Source: CAVSUR01 sp963731285 (lineage in GTDB: Bacteria > Actinomycetota > Actinomycetes > Streptosporangiales > Streptosporangiaceae). From it: DNA of 64,000 bases. The position numbers were made by a program, and so were the translations under genes. Shown in pieces: positions 52,651-62,700 of this stretch. The notes under the pieces were generated by a model that ran no database searches, had not been told where the DNA came from, and saw only the letters and a list, made by a program, of their open reading frames with translations. The stretch lies in the NCBI GenBank assembly GCA_963731285.1, contig CAVSUR010000001.1, positions 186,001-250,000 on the forward strand, in the 5' to 3' direction. The first letter of the stretch is position 1. Every line of letters starts with the position of its first letter.

Positions 52651-53400
52651 GTGAAGCGCGCGATCGACGTCGGGCTGTTCGGTGAGCTGGCCGACCCGCG
52701 GGTGGCTGCCCGCCTGGCTGCCCGGGCCGAGGAGCGGGGCTGGGACGGCTTTTTTGTCTGGGATCACATTGCCTACCGCGCGCCGGTGCGGGCGGTGGCC
52801 GACCCGTGGGTGGCGCTGGCCGCAGTGGCCTGCGTCACGTCCCGGGTTCGGATCGGCGCGCTGGTTACCCCGCTTTCGCGCCGCCGGGTGCACAAGGTGG
52901 CCAGGGAAACGGCCACGCTGGACCTGCTCAGCTCCGGCCGGCTCATTTTCGGGGCCGGGCTCGGCAGCGCGCGCAACAACGAGCTGGAGCCGTTCGGGGA
53001 GGTGACCGACCCGCGCGAGCGTGCCCGGTTGCTCGATCACGGCCTGGACGCCCTGGCCAGGTACTGGGCTGGGGAGTTCGAGCCGACCCCGGTGCAGCGG
53101 CCCAGGCCCCCGGTGTGGGTGGCCGGGGAGTGGCCGAACCGGCGGCCGGTGCGCCGGGCGCTGCGCTGGGACGGCCTGTTCACCATCGGCCTGCCCGGCC
53201 CCGAGGCGCTGGCCGAACTGGCCGTCGAGATCCGCGACGCCCGGCCTGGTGGCGGCCCATTCGACCTGATCACCGAGCTTCCCCCGGACACCGACCTCGG
53301 GCCATGGGAGCGGGCCGGCCTGACCTGGGCGGTCACCTTCCTCGGCCTCCAGCCCACCGAGGCGGGGATCCGGGCCGTGATCGACGCCGGCCCGGGCTGA
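52651..53400 (+). CDS. LLM-class flavin-dependent oxidoreductase
   Basis: 249 residues from the GTG at 52651. Luciferase-like TIM barrel: DVGLFGELADPRVAARLAAR, EERGWDGFFVWDHIAYRAPV, SRVRIGALVTPLSRRRVHKV, ARETATLDLLSSGRLIFGAG, LGSARNNELEPFGE, RPRPPVWVAGEWPNRRPVRR and ALRWDGLFTIG. Shorter than the usual 300-350, which is normal for this actinobacterial subgroup. Uses FMN or F420 to oxidise or reduce small molecules; substrate unknown. Stands alone after the tRNA-Ala terminator. Confidence 0.9.
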   Translation: MKRAIDVGLFGELADPRVAARLAARAEERGWDGFFVWDHIAYRAPVRAVADPWVALAAVACVTSRVRIGALVTPLSRRRVHKVARETATLDLLSSGRLIFGAGLGSARNNELEPFGEVTDPRERARLLDHGLDALARYWAGEFEPTPVQRPRPPVWVAGEWPNRRPVRRALRWDGLFTIGLPGPEALAELAVEIRDARPGGGPFDLITELPPDTDLGPWERAGLTWAVTFLGLQPTEAGIRAVIDAGPG

Positions 53401-54198
53401 CCGGCCGCCCCCGCCGGTATGGACTTGGTTGAAGCGCGCAGCACCGCCGCTCTGCATCATCTGGGCCAGGGCTGGTTGGCGGCTGTCGCTGCGCAAAACA
53501 GGCGGTTCTGTCCGCCTACCCCCGGCTTGGGCGTCCACAGGGCGTCGACTGCGGACGGGCTCAGTCACGATCTGACTGCTGCTGTCACGAGCATCGGCAA
53601 AGAAGGGTGTTGCAGAGAACCCTGCCGCCTGGCGCTGCGGAAGGAGCCCCGCAGGCGTCTTTGCGATGTGCCGTATAGGGCACCCATGCGGGAATCTTTA
53701 CCGGGCAGGACATTACGGGACGGCAGGCCGGAGCAGGGATCACCACGGTGCCGGGAGGCCTCCTGCCCGACGTGGCGGATGGTGTTCACATCACCCGTCT
53801 CGAGGGCGTCGCGGAGGAGGTGCGACGTGTCAGCCTCGCGCGGCTTCCCGGACGCCGGAGCGAAGCGGCACTTGCGTCTCAGGCATCCTCCGAAACGTCG
53901 CCGGACAGCTGCTTCGATCCTGATGTGGCGAGCTCGAGGCCTTCTCTACATGCCGGGCCCGCCAGCGGTTTCCGACTCGTCGGGGCGGTTCCCGGGGATC
54001 CGCTTACGGGACGGGATTGACCACTGCCTCATGGCCCCCGTGCGCCGGATCCGTCTACCACGCGACGTCCCCGGCGGCACTGCGAAGCCAGTTAACGGCC
54101 CGGTGACGGGGACCGGACTGACACTCGATCGCCTTGCAGGGCGAGCGCGGCGTGGCCCTCGGCCAGGTCGGTGCGTCGCCTCCTGTTGAGCTGTGCGG
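53401..54198. other. Gene-free stretch with one copy of a dispersed repeat
   Basis: A plus-strand frame of 256 codons covers it, but its Arg/Pro/Cys-rich product looks like chance in GC-rich DNA. The only structure I see is the repeat at about 53577-53690, which recurs at 59342-59455. Confidence 0.5.
53577..53690 (+). repeat. Dispersed direct repeat, copy 1
   Basis: About 110 bases similar to 59342-59455. The shared core runs from GGTGTTGCAG over CCTGGCGCTGCGGAAGGAGC to GTGCCGTAT. A hairpin CTxCCGC-N8-GCGGAAG lies in the core. Origin unknown. Confidence 0.6.
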
Positions 54199-55251
54199 TC
54201 AGGTACTGCGGCGGCGGCGCAGGAATGGGTCGGTGAGAGCGTCGGTGCGGTAGGTGTTGCCGTCGTCGGCGATCGCCTGTCCTGGTGCGACGATCTCGTC
54301 GATCCGGTCGAGGATGTCTGCGCTCAGGCGCACCTCGGTCGCTCCGAGCTGGCTCTCGAGCTGGTCCATGGTCCTGGGGCCGATGATCGGCGCAGTGACG
54401 GCGGGGTGCTGCATGACGAACGCTAGCGCCAGATGCACCAGCGACAGGCCGCTCTGCTCGGCGAGCACGGCGAGGTCCTCGACCGCGTCGAGCTTGGCCT
54501 GGTTCGCGGGCTTGGACAGGTCGAACCGGTCGGGCATCATCTTCGCTCGGTTGGTCGCTGGCGCGTCCTGTCCCTTGCGGAACCGGCCGCTCAGCCAGCC
54601 TCCGGCGAGCGGGCTCCAGGGGATGACGCCCAGGTGGTAGCGCTCCGCCACCGGCAGCACGTCACGTTCGATCCCGCGGTCGAGGATCGAGTACGGCGGC
54701 TGTTCGGTGACGAACCGGCCGAGGCCCCGCCGTTCGGAGATCCACTGGTCCTCGACCATGCGGTAGGCCGGGAACGTCGAGGAACCGAAAGCGCGGATCG
54801 TGCCCGCACGTTGCAGGTCGGTGAGCGCCGCGATGGTCTCGTCGTCATCGGTGCCGGTGTCCGGGCGGTGCACCTGATACAGGTCGATCCAGTCGGTCTG
54901 CAACCGGCGCAGGCTGGCCTCGACCTCTTGCATGATCCAGCGCCGTGAGTTGCCTCGCTGGTTCGGATCGCCGCCCGGCGCGCCCATCGGCACGTCCATC
55001 GGGCCATGGAACTTGGTTGCCAGGATGATGTCGTCGCGTCGGCCGCGCAGCGCCTTGCCGACGATGGTCTCCGACTCGCCCTGGGAGTAGACGTCGGCGG
55101 TGTCGATGAAGTTAATCCCGGCGTCGAGCGCCCTGTAGATAATCGCGGTCGAGGCGTCGTGATCCGGCTCGCCCCAGGCGCCGAACATCATCCCGCCCAG
55201 GCACAGCGGTGAAACGTACATGCCGGTATGGCCGAGGTTTCGAGGCTTCAT
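54199..55251 (-). CDS. Aldo/keto reductase
   Basis: 350 residues from the ATG at 55251 (MKPRNLGHTGMYVSPLCLGG); the open frame extends 26 codons further up without a site. Catalytic tetrad: Asp and Tyr in INFIDTADVYSQGESETIVG, Lys in ILATKFHGP, His in DLYQVHRPDTGTDDDETIAA. Also NRAKMMPDRFDLSKPANQ and the NADPH part LALAFVMQHPAVTAPIIGPR. An NADPH-dependent carbonyl reductase of the YghZ/YajO-like group; substrate unknown. Isolated gene between a gap and an IS110 element. Confidence 0.92.
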   Translation of the reverse strand: MKPRNLGHTGMYVSPLCLGGMMFGAWGEPDHDASTAIIYRALDAGINFIDTADVYSQGESETIVGKALRGRRDDIILATKFHGPMDVPMGAPGGDPNQRGNSRRWIMQEVEASLRRLQTDWIDLYQVHRPDTGTDDDETIAALTDLQRAGTIRAFGSSTFPAYRMVEDQWISERRGLGRFVTEQPPYSILDRGIERDVLPVAERYHLGVIPWSPLAGGWLSGRFRKGQDAPATNRAKMMPDRFDLSKPANQAKLDAVEDLAVLAEQSGLSLVHLALAFVMQHPAVTAPIIGPRTMDQLESQLGATEVRLSADILDRIDEIVAPGQAIADDGNTYRTDALTDPFLRRRRST

Positions 55252-55757
55252 CAGCCCAGCGTAGGACCCAGTGCCGGCAACCACGGACCGCGGATCCCCA
55301 ACCAGTGAGCGGACGGTTATCGGTGACATCGTCGGCGTATCGGAGCGCTAATAATCTCAGCCACGAGTACAACCGGTGGGCGTGGCCGCTGGGCGCCTGC
55401 GCCGCACACGACCTCGCCGGCACCGCCACGGCCCGCTGAGGCCGCTGCCGGCGAAGCCCGCGGCATAGGTATGGGGGCTACCGCTGCCCATGGTTGGGCC
55501 ACCCAGGAACCTAATAAGGGCTAACGGGTTGGCCTGTCCGGCAGGCTCGGCCTGGTAGCCGCCGGCAGGTGAGCACTTTGTGGACCCGGGCTCCGTTGCG
55601 GAAGCCCTATGCCTAGACCGTGCCCCTGCCGGTGGCCGGGAGAGTAGATCGCTGCTGGGATGTCGTGCCCGCCGCTGGGGCGTGAGCACTGGTTTATCAG
55701 GTCGCTGGTGATTCTCCCGCAGGCTGCCGTGGATTGCCGGTTTCGAGGAGGGGAGAG
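55252..55757. other. Gene-free stretch including the IS110 left end
   Basis: The first 320 bases hold nothing I can assign. The last 150-180 bases before the transposase start are probably the IS110 left end, which in this family encodes the guide (bridge) RNA. Confidence 0.4.
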
Positions 55758-55759
55758 CT

Positions 55760-56988
55760 CGTGCTGTTCGTGGGTGATGACTGGGCCGAAGACCATCACG
55801 ATGTTGAGGTGATGGATGCTTCAGGGCGGGTGCTGGCCCGGGCGCGGCTGCCCGAGGCCGCGGCGGGGATGGCGCGGCTGCACGCGATGATCGGCGAGGC
55901 CTCCGCCGCCGGCGGCGACGTGCAGGTGACGGTGGGGATTGAGACGGACCGGGGCTTGCGGGTCCAGGCACTGGCCGCGGCCGGTTACCTGGTGTTCGGG
56001 ATTAACCCGCTGCAGACGTCCCGGTACCGGGAACGGCACGGGGTGTCGGGTGCCAAGAGCGATACCGGTGACGCGCACGCGCTGGCGGATATGGTGCGCA
56101 CGGATGCGCATCAGCTGCGGCCGGTGGCCGGCGACAGCCCGGCCGCTCAGGCGGTCAAGGTCGTGGCCCGCGCGCATAAGACGCTGATCTGGGAACGGAC
56201 CCGCCAGGTCCAGCGGCTGCGTCACCAGCTGCTGGATTTTCTTCCCCGCCGCGCTGGAAGCCTTCGGCGACCTGGACGCCCCCGACACCCTGGAGCTGCT
56301 GGCCCGGGCCCCCGACCCCGCCTCGGCGGCGAAGCTGACCACCGCGCAGATCGACGCGGCGCTCAAGCGCGCCCGCCGCCGGGACCGGCCCGGCAAGTCC
56401 GCCGCGATCAAGACGGCGCTGCGCAGCCAGCAACTGACCCAGCCACCCCAGGTCACCGCCGCGCGCGCTGCGGTGGTCCGGTCGCTGATCGCTGTCATCA
56501 CCACTCTCAGCGAGCAGATTAAGGTGCTGCAGGGGCAGGTGGACGCCCATTTCAGTCCGCACCCGGACGCTGAGATCATCAGGTCCCAGCCCGGCCTGGG
56601 ACCGGTTCTCGGCGCCCGGGTGCTGGCCGAGTTCGGCGACGACCCGCAGCGTTACGCCTCCGCTAAGGCCCGCAAGAACTACGCGGCCACCAGCCCCATC
56701 ACCCGCCAGTCCGGCAAACGCAAAACCGTGACGGCCCGGTACGTGCACAACGACAGGCTCCGCGACGCCCTCGACGGCCAGGCCTTCACCGCCCTCAACG
56801 CCTCGTCCGGCGCCAGGGCCTGCTACGACGCCCAGCGCGCCCGCGGCGTCGGCCACCGCGCCGCGCTGCGCCACCTCGCCAGCCGCCTCACCGGCATCTT
56901 GCACGGCTGCCTCAAAACCCGCACGTGCTACCACGAGGCCACCGCCTGGCCCCAGCACGCCAGCCAGCAAATCAAGAACGCCGCTTAA
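55760..56988 (+). mobile_element. IS110-family transposase, single frameshift
   Basis: GTG at 55760 (MLFVGDDWAEDHHDVEVMD) after GGAGGGGAGAG. RuvC-like DEDD residues: Asp in VGDDWA, Glu in GIETDRGL, Asp pair in KSDTGDAHALADMVRTD. Near base 56238, in the run TTTTCTTCCCC, one base shifts the frame; the second frame continues AALEAFGDLDAPDTLELLAR, AEIIRSQPGLGPVLGARVLA, YAATSPITRQSGKRKTVTAR (region of the catalytic Ser) to TAA. Both halves are otherwise complete at about 405 residues, so this is a young or error-carrying copy. Single-copy here; ends not defined by eye. Confidence 0.88.
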
Positions 56989-57187
56989 CACTGCTAGCCC
57001 CTGGGATGTCTAGGCAGCGGGGCTTTCATGCCGTTAGGGTGCCGTGCAGCAACCGGTGCAGTGCACAGGCGGCACCGCTCGCCGTCGAAGCTGATAGCTG
57101 GCGGGGGGGCTCGGTCAGAACGGTCTTCAGGCAGAACCCGGAGCGGGCAGGCTTTTGGCCGCTGCAGCCGGGCGGGGAGGTTGAGCG

Positions 57188-59170
57188 GTGATGAGAGCTG
57201 ATCGTCGGGGCGGCGCGGCAGGCGTGCTGGCTGCTGGTACGGTCTTGGCCGCGGCCTTGGCGCTCGCGCCCGCGGCGCTGGCGTCCGTGACGCGCACTGG
57301 CACGGGCCTGGACGGCCGGGTGGCTCTGGCGGGCTCGGTTCCCGGCTTTGTCCGGGCCGGACGGCTTGTCGGTGCCGCACAGCGGAACGGCGCAGTCGAT
57401 TTCGAGGTGCTGCTCGGGATGCGCCACGCAGCCGCGGCGGCTGCCGACGCTCAGGCCCGTACGACGCCGGGCAGCCCGCTCTATGCCCGCTGGCTCAGCG
57501 ACGCCGCCTTCCGCCGTGCCTACTCGCCCGCGTCCGGCGAGGTGGCGGCCGTGTCCGCCTGGCTGCGCGGCGAAGGACTCCAGGTCAGCGGCGTCGCCGC
57601 GAGCCGGCTGTACGTGGCGGTGCACGGCACGGTGGCCGAGGCCGAGCGGGCGTTCGGCACCACGCTGCGGATGTACTCCTTTCACGGCAAGATGCTGCGG
57701 GCCAACGCCACCGAGCTCAGGGTGCCTGCCAGCCTCAGCCACGTCATCGCCGGCGTGACCGATCTCGATGACGGGATGGCGCTGGTCCGGCCGGCCAGCT
57801 CCGCACTGCCCGGGCCGCCACCGGGATTCCGTACCGGCGTCCAGCCGTGCTCGGCCTACTACGGCCAGAAGATCGCGGCCGGGAAGCCGCCCGCGTACGG
57901 GCGCCACCAGCCTTACACGGTCTGCGGGTACCTGCCTGCCCAGTACCGCTCGGCGTACGGCCTACAGGGCCTGGAGCGCCGCGGCTTCACCGGCCGGGGG
58001 GTCACGGTCGAGATCACCGACGCTTACGCCTCGCCCACTATCGTCAAGGACGTCAACACCTACAGCCGGCGGCACGGGCTGCCGGCGCTGCGGCCCGGCC
58101 AGTTCCGCCAGGTGCGGCCGCCGTCCTTCGACCACGTCAAGCTGTGCGGGCCGCAGGGCTGGTACGGCGAGGAAACCCTCGACGTCGAGGCGGTGCATGG
58201 GATGGCCCCCGGGGCCAACATCGTGTTCGTCGCGGGGTCGAACTGCCTGCACGGGCTGCCACGGGCCTGGGCGGACTCGATCGACCACCACCTGGCGCAG
58301 ATCGTCACCAACTCCTGGTCGGTGACCAACGGGGAGGGCACCGAGGGCCAGGCGCTGTCGATGGGCTATGTGAAGTTCGTCAACGAGTTCGCCCTTGAGG
58401 CCGCGCTGACCGGGATCGGCAACTACTTCTCCTCCGGAGACAGCGGTGACGACACGATCTCGGTCGGGCACAAGGCGGTCGACTTCCCCGCCAGCGACCC
58501 CTGGGTCACCGGGGTCGGCGGGACCAGCGTCGGGATCGGTGCCCGCGGCCAGTACCTGTGGGAGACCGGCTGGAGCAACTCGTATTCGACGCTGACCCGC
58601 GGAGCCTGGACCCCGCCGCCGCCGGGAACCTACAACTCGGGCGCGGGCGGTGGCACGAGCAAGCTGTTCGGCCAGCCGTTCTACCAGAGGGGCCGGGTGC
58701 CCGCGTCGATCTCGGAGTACTTCTCGCCCAGGCCGCACCGGGCCGTTCCCGACGTCGCGATGCCCGCCGACCCGAACACCGGCATGCTGGTCGGCGAGAC
58801 CCAGGTGTTCCCGAACGGCACCCACTACGGTGAGTACCGGATCGGCGGCACGAGCCTGGCCTCGCCGCTCATGGCCGGGGTCATGGCGGTCGCCGACGAC
58901 GCTGCGGGCTTCGCGCACGGCTTCATCAACCCGGCGCTGTACCAGCTGCTCGGCACCCGCGCGCTGCATGACGTGCAGCCGCTCGGCCACCGCATCGCCG
59001 AGGTGCGGACCGACTACGTGAACGGCGTGAACAACGCCCAGGGCAAGTTCTGGCGGCTGCGGACCGCGGGGATACCAACGACGATCTTCACCCGCCGCGG
59101 ATATGACGACGTGACCGGCGTCGGGACGCCGAATGGAACCTTCTTCGCCCGCGCCCTGAGCCGCCGCTGA
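57188..59170 (+). CDS. S53-family peptidase (sedolisin/kumamolisin type), secreted
   Basis: 660 residues; GTG 57188 or ATG 57191, with GGGAGG upstream. Signal peptide about 1-35 (RRGGAAGVLAAGTVLAAALA to AALASV). The propeptide (about 65-190) contains TTPGSPLYARWLSDAAFRRA and the prodomain core. Mature enzyme from about 250: Glu and Asp in YGEETLDVEAVHGMAPGANI (about 328-332), SSGDSGDD (about 415-422) and Ser in GGTSLASPLMAGVMAVADDA (about 553). Calcium site DDVTGVGTPNG at the end. Cuts proteins at acid pH outside the cell. Suggests growth in acidic, litter-like habitats; no partner gene seen. Confidence 0.95.
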   Translation: MMRADRRGGAAGVLAAGTVLAAALALAPAALASVTRTGTGLDGRVALAGSVPGFVRAGRLVGAAQRNGAVDFEVLLGMRHAAAAAADAQARTTPGSPLYARWLSDAAFRRAYSPASGEVAAVSAWLRGEGLQVSGVAASRLYVAVHGTVAEAERAFGTTLRMYSFHGKMLRANATELRVPASLSHVIAGVTDLDDGMALVRPASSALPGPPPGFRTGVQPCSAYYGQKIAAGKPPAYGRHQPYTVCGYLPAQYRSAYGLQGLERRGFTGRGVTVEITDAYASPTIVKDVNTYSRRHGLPALRPGQFRQVRPPSFDHVKLCGPQGWYGEETLDVEAVHGMAPGANIVFVAGSNCLHGLPRAWADSIDHHLAQIVTNSWSVTNGEGTEGQALSMGYVKFVNEFALEAALTGIGNYFSSGDSGDDTISVGHKAVDFPASDPWVTGVGGTSVGIGARGQYLWETGWSNSYSTLTRGAWTPPPPGTYNSGAGGGTSKLFGQPFYQRGRVPASISEYFSPRPHRAVPDVAMPADPNTGMLVGETQVFPNGTHYGEYRIGGTSLASPLMAGVMAVADDAAGFAHGFINPALYQLLGTRALHDVQPLGHRIAEVRTDYVNGVNNAQGKFWRLRTAGIPTTIFTRRGYDDVTGVGTPNGTFFARALSRR

Positions 59171-59785
59171 ATCCAGCCAGAGGAACACCAGACCGACGCC
59201 GGCCAGACGACCGCACAGCCAGGACCGCCCTACAGTGGGCGACCCTGAGACGCTGGCACCCGGCATGCTTCGGTTGCGCCCGCTCAGCCTCTCCCAAGAC
59301 AATCCGCACCACACGCGGCATGACCGCGCATCGATCCGACCGCTGCCTGTCGCGAGTGTCAAATGGCAAAGACAGAGGTGTTGCAGTAGACCCTTCCGCC
59401 TGGCGCTGCGGAAGGAGCCCCTGGCGCCTGTCCGGTGTGCCGTATGACGCGCCCCAGATTCTATCGGTCGAGGCAACGCCCCCCGGGAACTGCTTGTGCG
59501 GGGGGTGGTGACTCGGTGGTTATTGGCCGCCGTCTCTATTGGCCTGACACGTACGGTGTCAGGCGCGTGGATTGGGTGAGGAATCTCCACGCCACCTGCA
59601 CACGTTCTCCAACGCACCTACACGGACTGGGCGTACAAGTGCTAGGTAAAAGACCGCTCCGCTCAGGGGCGTTGGGGGCGGCGGCCGACCGCTATGCGCC
59701 GCATTGCCGGCGCCGGGGCGGTTGCGGGTAGCGTCTGGCGAAGGAGGCTGCCGCGGCAGGCAGATCAAGCAGGCAGATCGAGACA
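59171..59785. other. Gene-free stretch with repeat copy 2
   Basis: About 600 bases before the SARP-type gene. Contains the dispersed repeat (59342-59455). GTCAGGCGC and a few short repeats around 59545-59565 are too weak to call an operator. No gene. Confidence 0.5.
59342..59455 (+). repeat. Dispersed direct repeat, copy 2
   Basis: Same orientation as copy 1, with the hairpin CTTCCGC-N8-GCGGAAG complete (59393-59414). Together the copies flank 5.7 kb holding the aldo/keto reductase, the IS110 element and the S53 peptidase. Confidence 0.6.
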
Positions 59786-62700
59786 ATGGCTGACGACACG
59801 GGCGTCGGCATCCGTCTCCTCGGTGGGTTCGAGGCCACCGTGGGCGGCCGCTTGGTAGCGGCCGGCGCCTGGCGGCTGCGTAAGGCCAAGACACTGGTCA
59901 AGCTCCTGGTCCTCGCCGACGGGCATCGGATGCACCGCGAATCGCTGGTGGCCCTGCTCTGGCCCGATCGCGATACGGAGTCCGGTACCAACAACTTGCA
60001 CCAGGCGCTGTATGTGGCCCGCCGCGTGCTCGCCTCGGGATCCGGCGTTCTTTTCGCCCTGCGCGAGGACGTCGTGCTGCTATCCGACAGCGCGATGCCC
60101 TGGCTCGACGTGGAGGCGTTCGGGGCCGCCTGCCGGCGTGCGCGCGAGACGCGTGCTCCCGGCGACTACCGGTCGGCCGACGAGCTGTACCGCGGCGACT
60201 TGCTGCCCGAGGATCAATTCGAGGCCTGGGCCGAGGCCCCTCGGGATGCACTTCGTGAACGCCGCCTCGGTTTGCTGATCGAGTACGCCGAGGTGCTGTC
60301 GGAGCGGCGCGAGTACACCGAGGTCGTCGAGATCGTCGGCGCGGTCACTGCGGCCGACCCCTTCCATGAGGGCGCGTACCGCTTGCTGATGACGGCGCTG
60401 GCCGCCTGCGGTCGGCGCTACGAGGCCCTCGCGGCGTTCGACCGGCTCCGGGAGAGCCTCACCCAGGAATTTGCGGCCGACCCCGAACCGGCGACCCGGC
60501 GGCTTTATCGCGACCTGCTGACCGGCGGCGATCAATCACCTGATGCGGCGCTGGCGACCGAGCCGGACACGGCCCTCTCGACCGCGCTCGCGCTGTCGCG
60601 GACCGTAGCCACCACCGCCATGACGACCGGCCCGGCGGTTGCGATCGGGCCGGATGCTGCCGGGACACCACCCCCCACGGCACCGACGCGCGGCCTGGGC
60701 AGTCTGACCCTGGAGCAGACGTCCTTCGTCGGTCGCGGACGCGAGATCGCCGAGATCGTGCAGGCGCTCGGGCGCACGCGCCTGCTGACCCTGACCGGGC
60801 CGGGCGGCGCGGGCAAGACGCGGCTCGCGTGCGAGGTTGCCGCCGGGCTGGGCGGCCGCTACCCCGACGGGGTCCATGTCGCCGAATTGGCGTCATTGTC
60901 ACGACCGGAGCTGGTCCCGCACACGGTGGCGGCGGTGCTGGACGTGCCGATTCCCGGCACGGAAGCCGCCGAGGCCGCGCTGGCCCGGCAATTGGCGGAC
61001 CGCCGCCTGCTGCTGGTCCTGGACAACTGCGAGCATCTGCTGGACGCGTGTGCGCGGCTGGCCGCGGAAGTGTTGCGCGGCTGCCCGGGGGTGATCGTGC
61101 TGGCCACCAGCCGGGAGCCGCTGCGCGTGGGCGGGGAGGTGACGTGGCGGACGCCATCGCTGGCCCTGCCCGATCTGCGCGCCCTGCCACAACTCGATCG
61201 GCTGGCGGAGCTGGAGTCGGTACGGCTGTTCGTCGAGCGAGCGCACGACGCCGCCCCGGATTTCGCGCTGGACGAGACGACCGCGCCGGCGGTGGCCGAG
61301 ATCTGCGTCCGCCTGGACGGGATGCCGCTGGCTCTCGAACTCGCGGCGGCCCGGACCTCGGCCCTCGCGCCCAGCCAGATCGCGTCGCGGCTGGGAGACG
61401 CGCTGCGGGTCCTGGACCGCGGCAGCCGGTCCGCGGTCACCCGCCAGCAGACGCTGCACGCCACGCTGGCGTGGAGCCACGATCTGCTCGACAGGCACGA
61501 GCGCGTCCTCTTCCGACGCCTGGCCGTCTTCGCCGGCAGCATGGCGCTGGAGGCCGTCGAGCAGGTGTGCGGGGGTGCGGCCCTGGATGTCGTCGATCTG
61601 CTCAGCCGGCTGGTCGACAAGTCCCTTGTGCAGGCCGAGCACGCCGGCGGGACGGCGCGCTACCGTCTGCTGGAGACGATCCGGCAGTTCGCCGATCAGC
61701 GCCTGCGCGATGCCGGTGAGAAGGCCGGGCGGGTCCGCGCCCACCGCGACTTCTTCGTCACCCTTGCCACCGCCAACGACCCGGAGCGGGCCGTCGGCAT
61801 CGTCAACGACTCACCGCAGGTGCTGGACGCCGAACATGACAATCTGCGCGCCGCCCTGTCCAGCGGCCTGGCTGAGGAACCGGCGGTGGCATTGCGGCTC
61901 GCGGTCAGCCTGTGGCGTTTCTGGCTGGCCCGCGGAGACTTCTCCGAAGCCAGCCGGTGGCTGGCCGCGACTCTGGCCGCGGCGCCCGAACGCACGGCGT
62001 GGCGAGCCCAGGCCCTGCTGGCCGCCTCCGCCATCGAGGTGCGACGCGGTGACCCCACCACCCGTCAGATCGACCTCGGCAGCGAGGCCGTGGCGATCAT
62101 GCGTGCTGTCGGTGACGACCAGGCGCTCGCACAGACCCTGCACCTGACCGGTCTGCTGGCGTGGGTGTCCGATCACGGCTGGCAGCGCGCGGCCGACCTC
62201 GTCCAGGAGGCCCGCACGCTGGCCACCGCCCTCGGCGACGTCAGTGCCGTGGCCAGCGCCACCCACACCCTTGGCGTGATCGCTGTGTCGCGAGGCGCCG
62301 GCCCGCAGGCGGAGGAACACTTCGAGCAGGTGCTCGGCCTGCTCGAAGGACTCACCCCCGACCTGCCACCGTTCTTCTTCGTCGTGACGCCGGGCCACTC
62401 CTGGGAAATCGGCCCGGGTGGGCTGCCGCGGCTTCCATTCACCGAGACTGTGCTGCTGTTCCGCCGCGCCGGGACCGAGCAGGCGACGGCCTACACCTTG
62501 TCTAATCTGTCCTACGCGGTGAGCCTGGCCGGCGACCCGGCACGGGCCCGCCGGTTGCTTGAGGACAGCGTCAGCGCCTTCCACCGCCACGGCGACCAGC
62601 ACGGCGGCGCGCTGGCGCTGTGCCGCCTGGCCAATGTGCACCGGATCGCCGGTGAGCTCGACGAGGCCGCCGAACTCCTCGAGCGCAGCATGGCGATCCG

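Noticed and set aside
53419..54189. Plus-strand frame of 256 codons in the gap after the LLM gene
   Set aside because: Arg, Pro and Cys rich, no start site, no known domain; it runs through the dispersed repeat.
57962..59617. Minus-strand frame of 551 codons opposite the S53 peptidase
   Set aside because: Pure antisense shadow in GC-rich DNA; the plus strand encodes a complete peptidase with all catalytic motifs.
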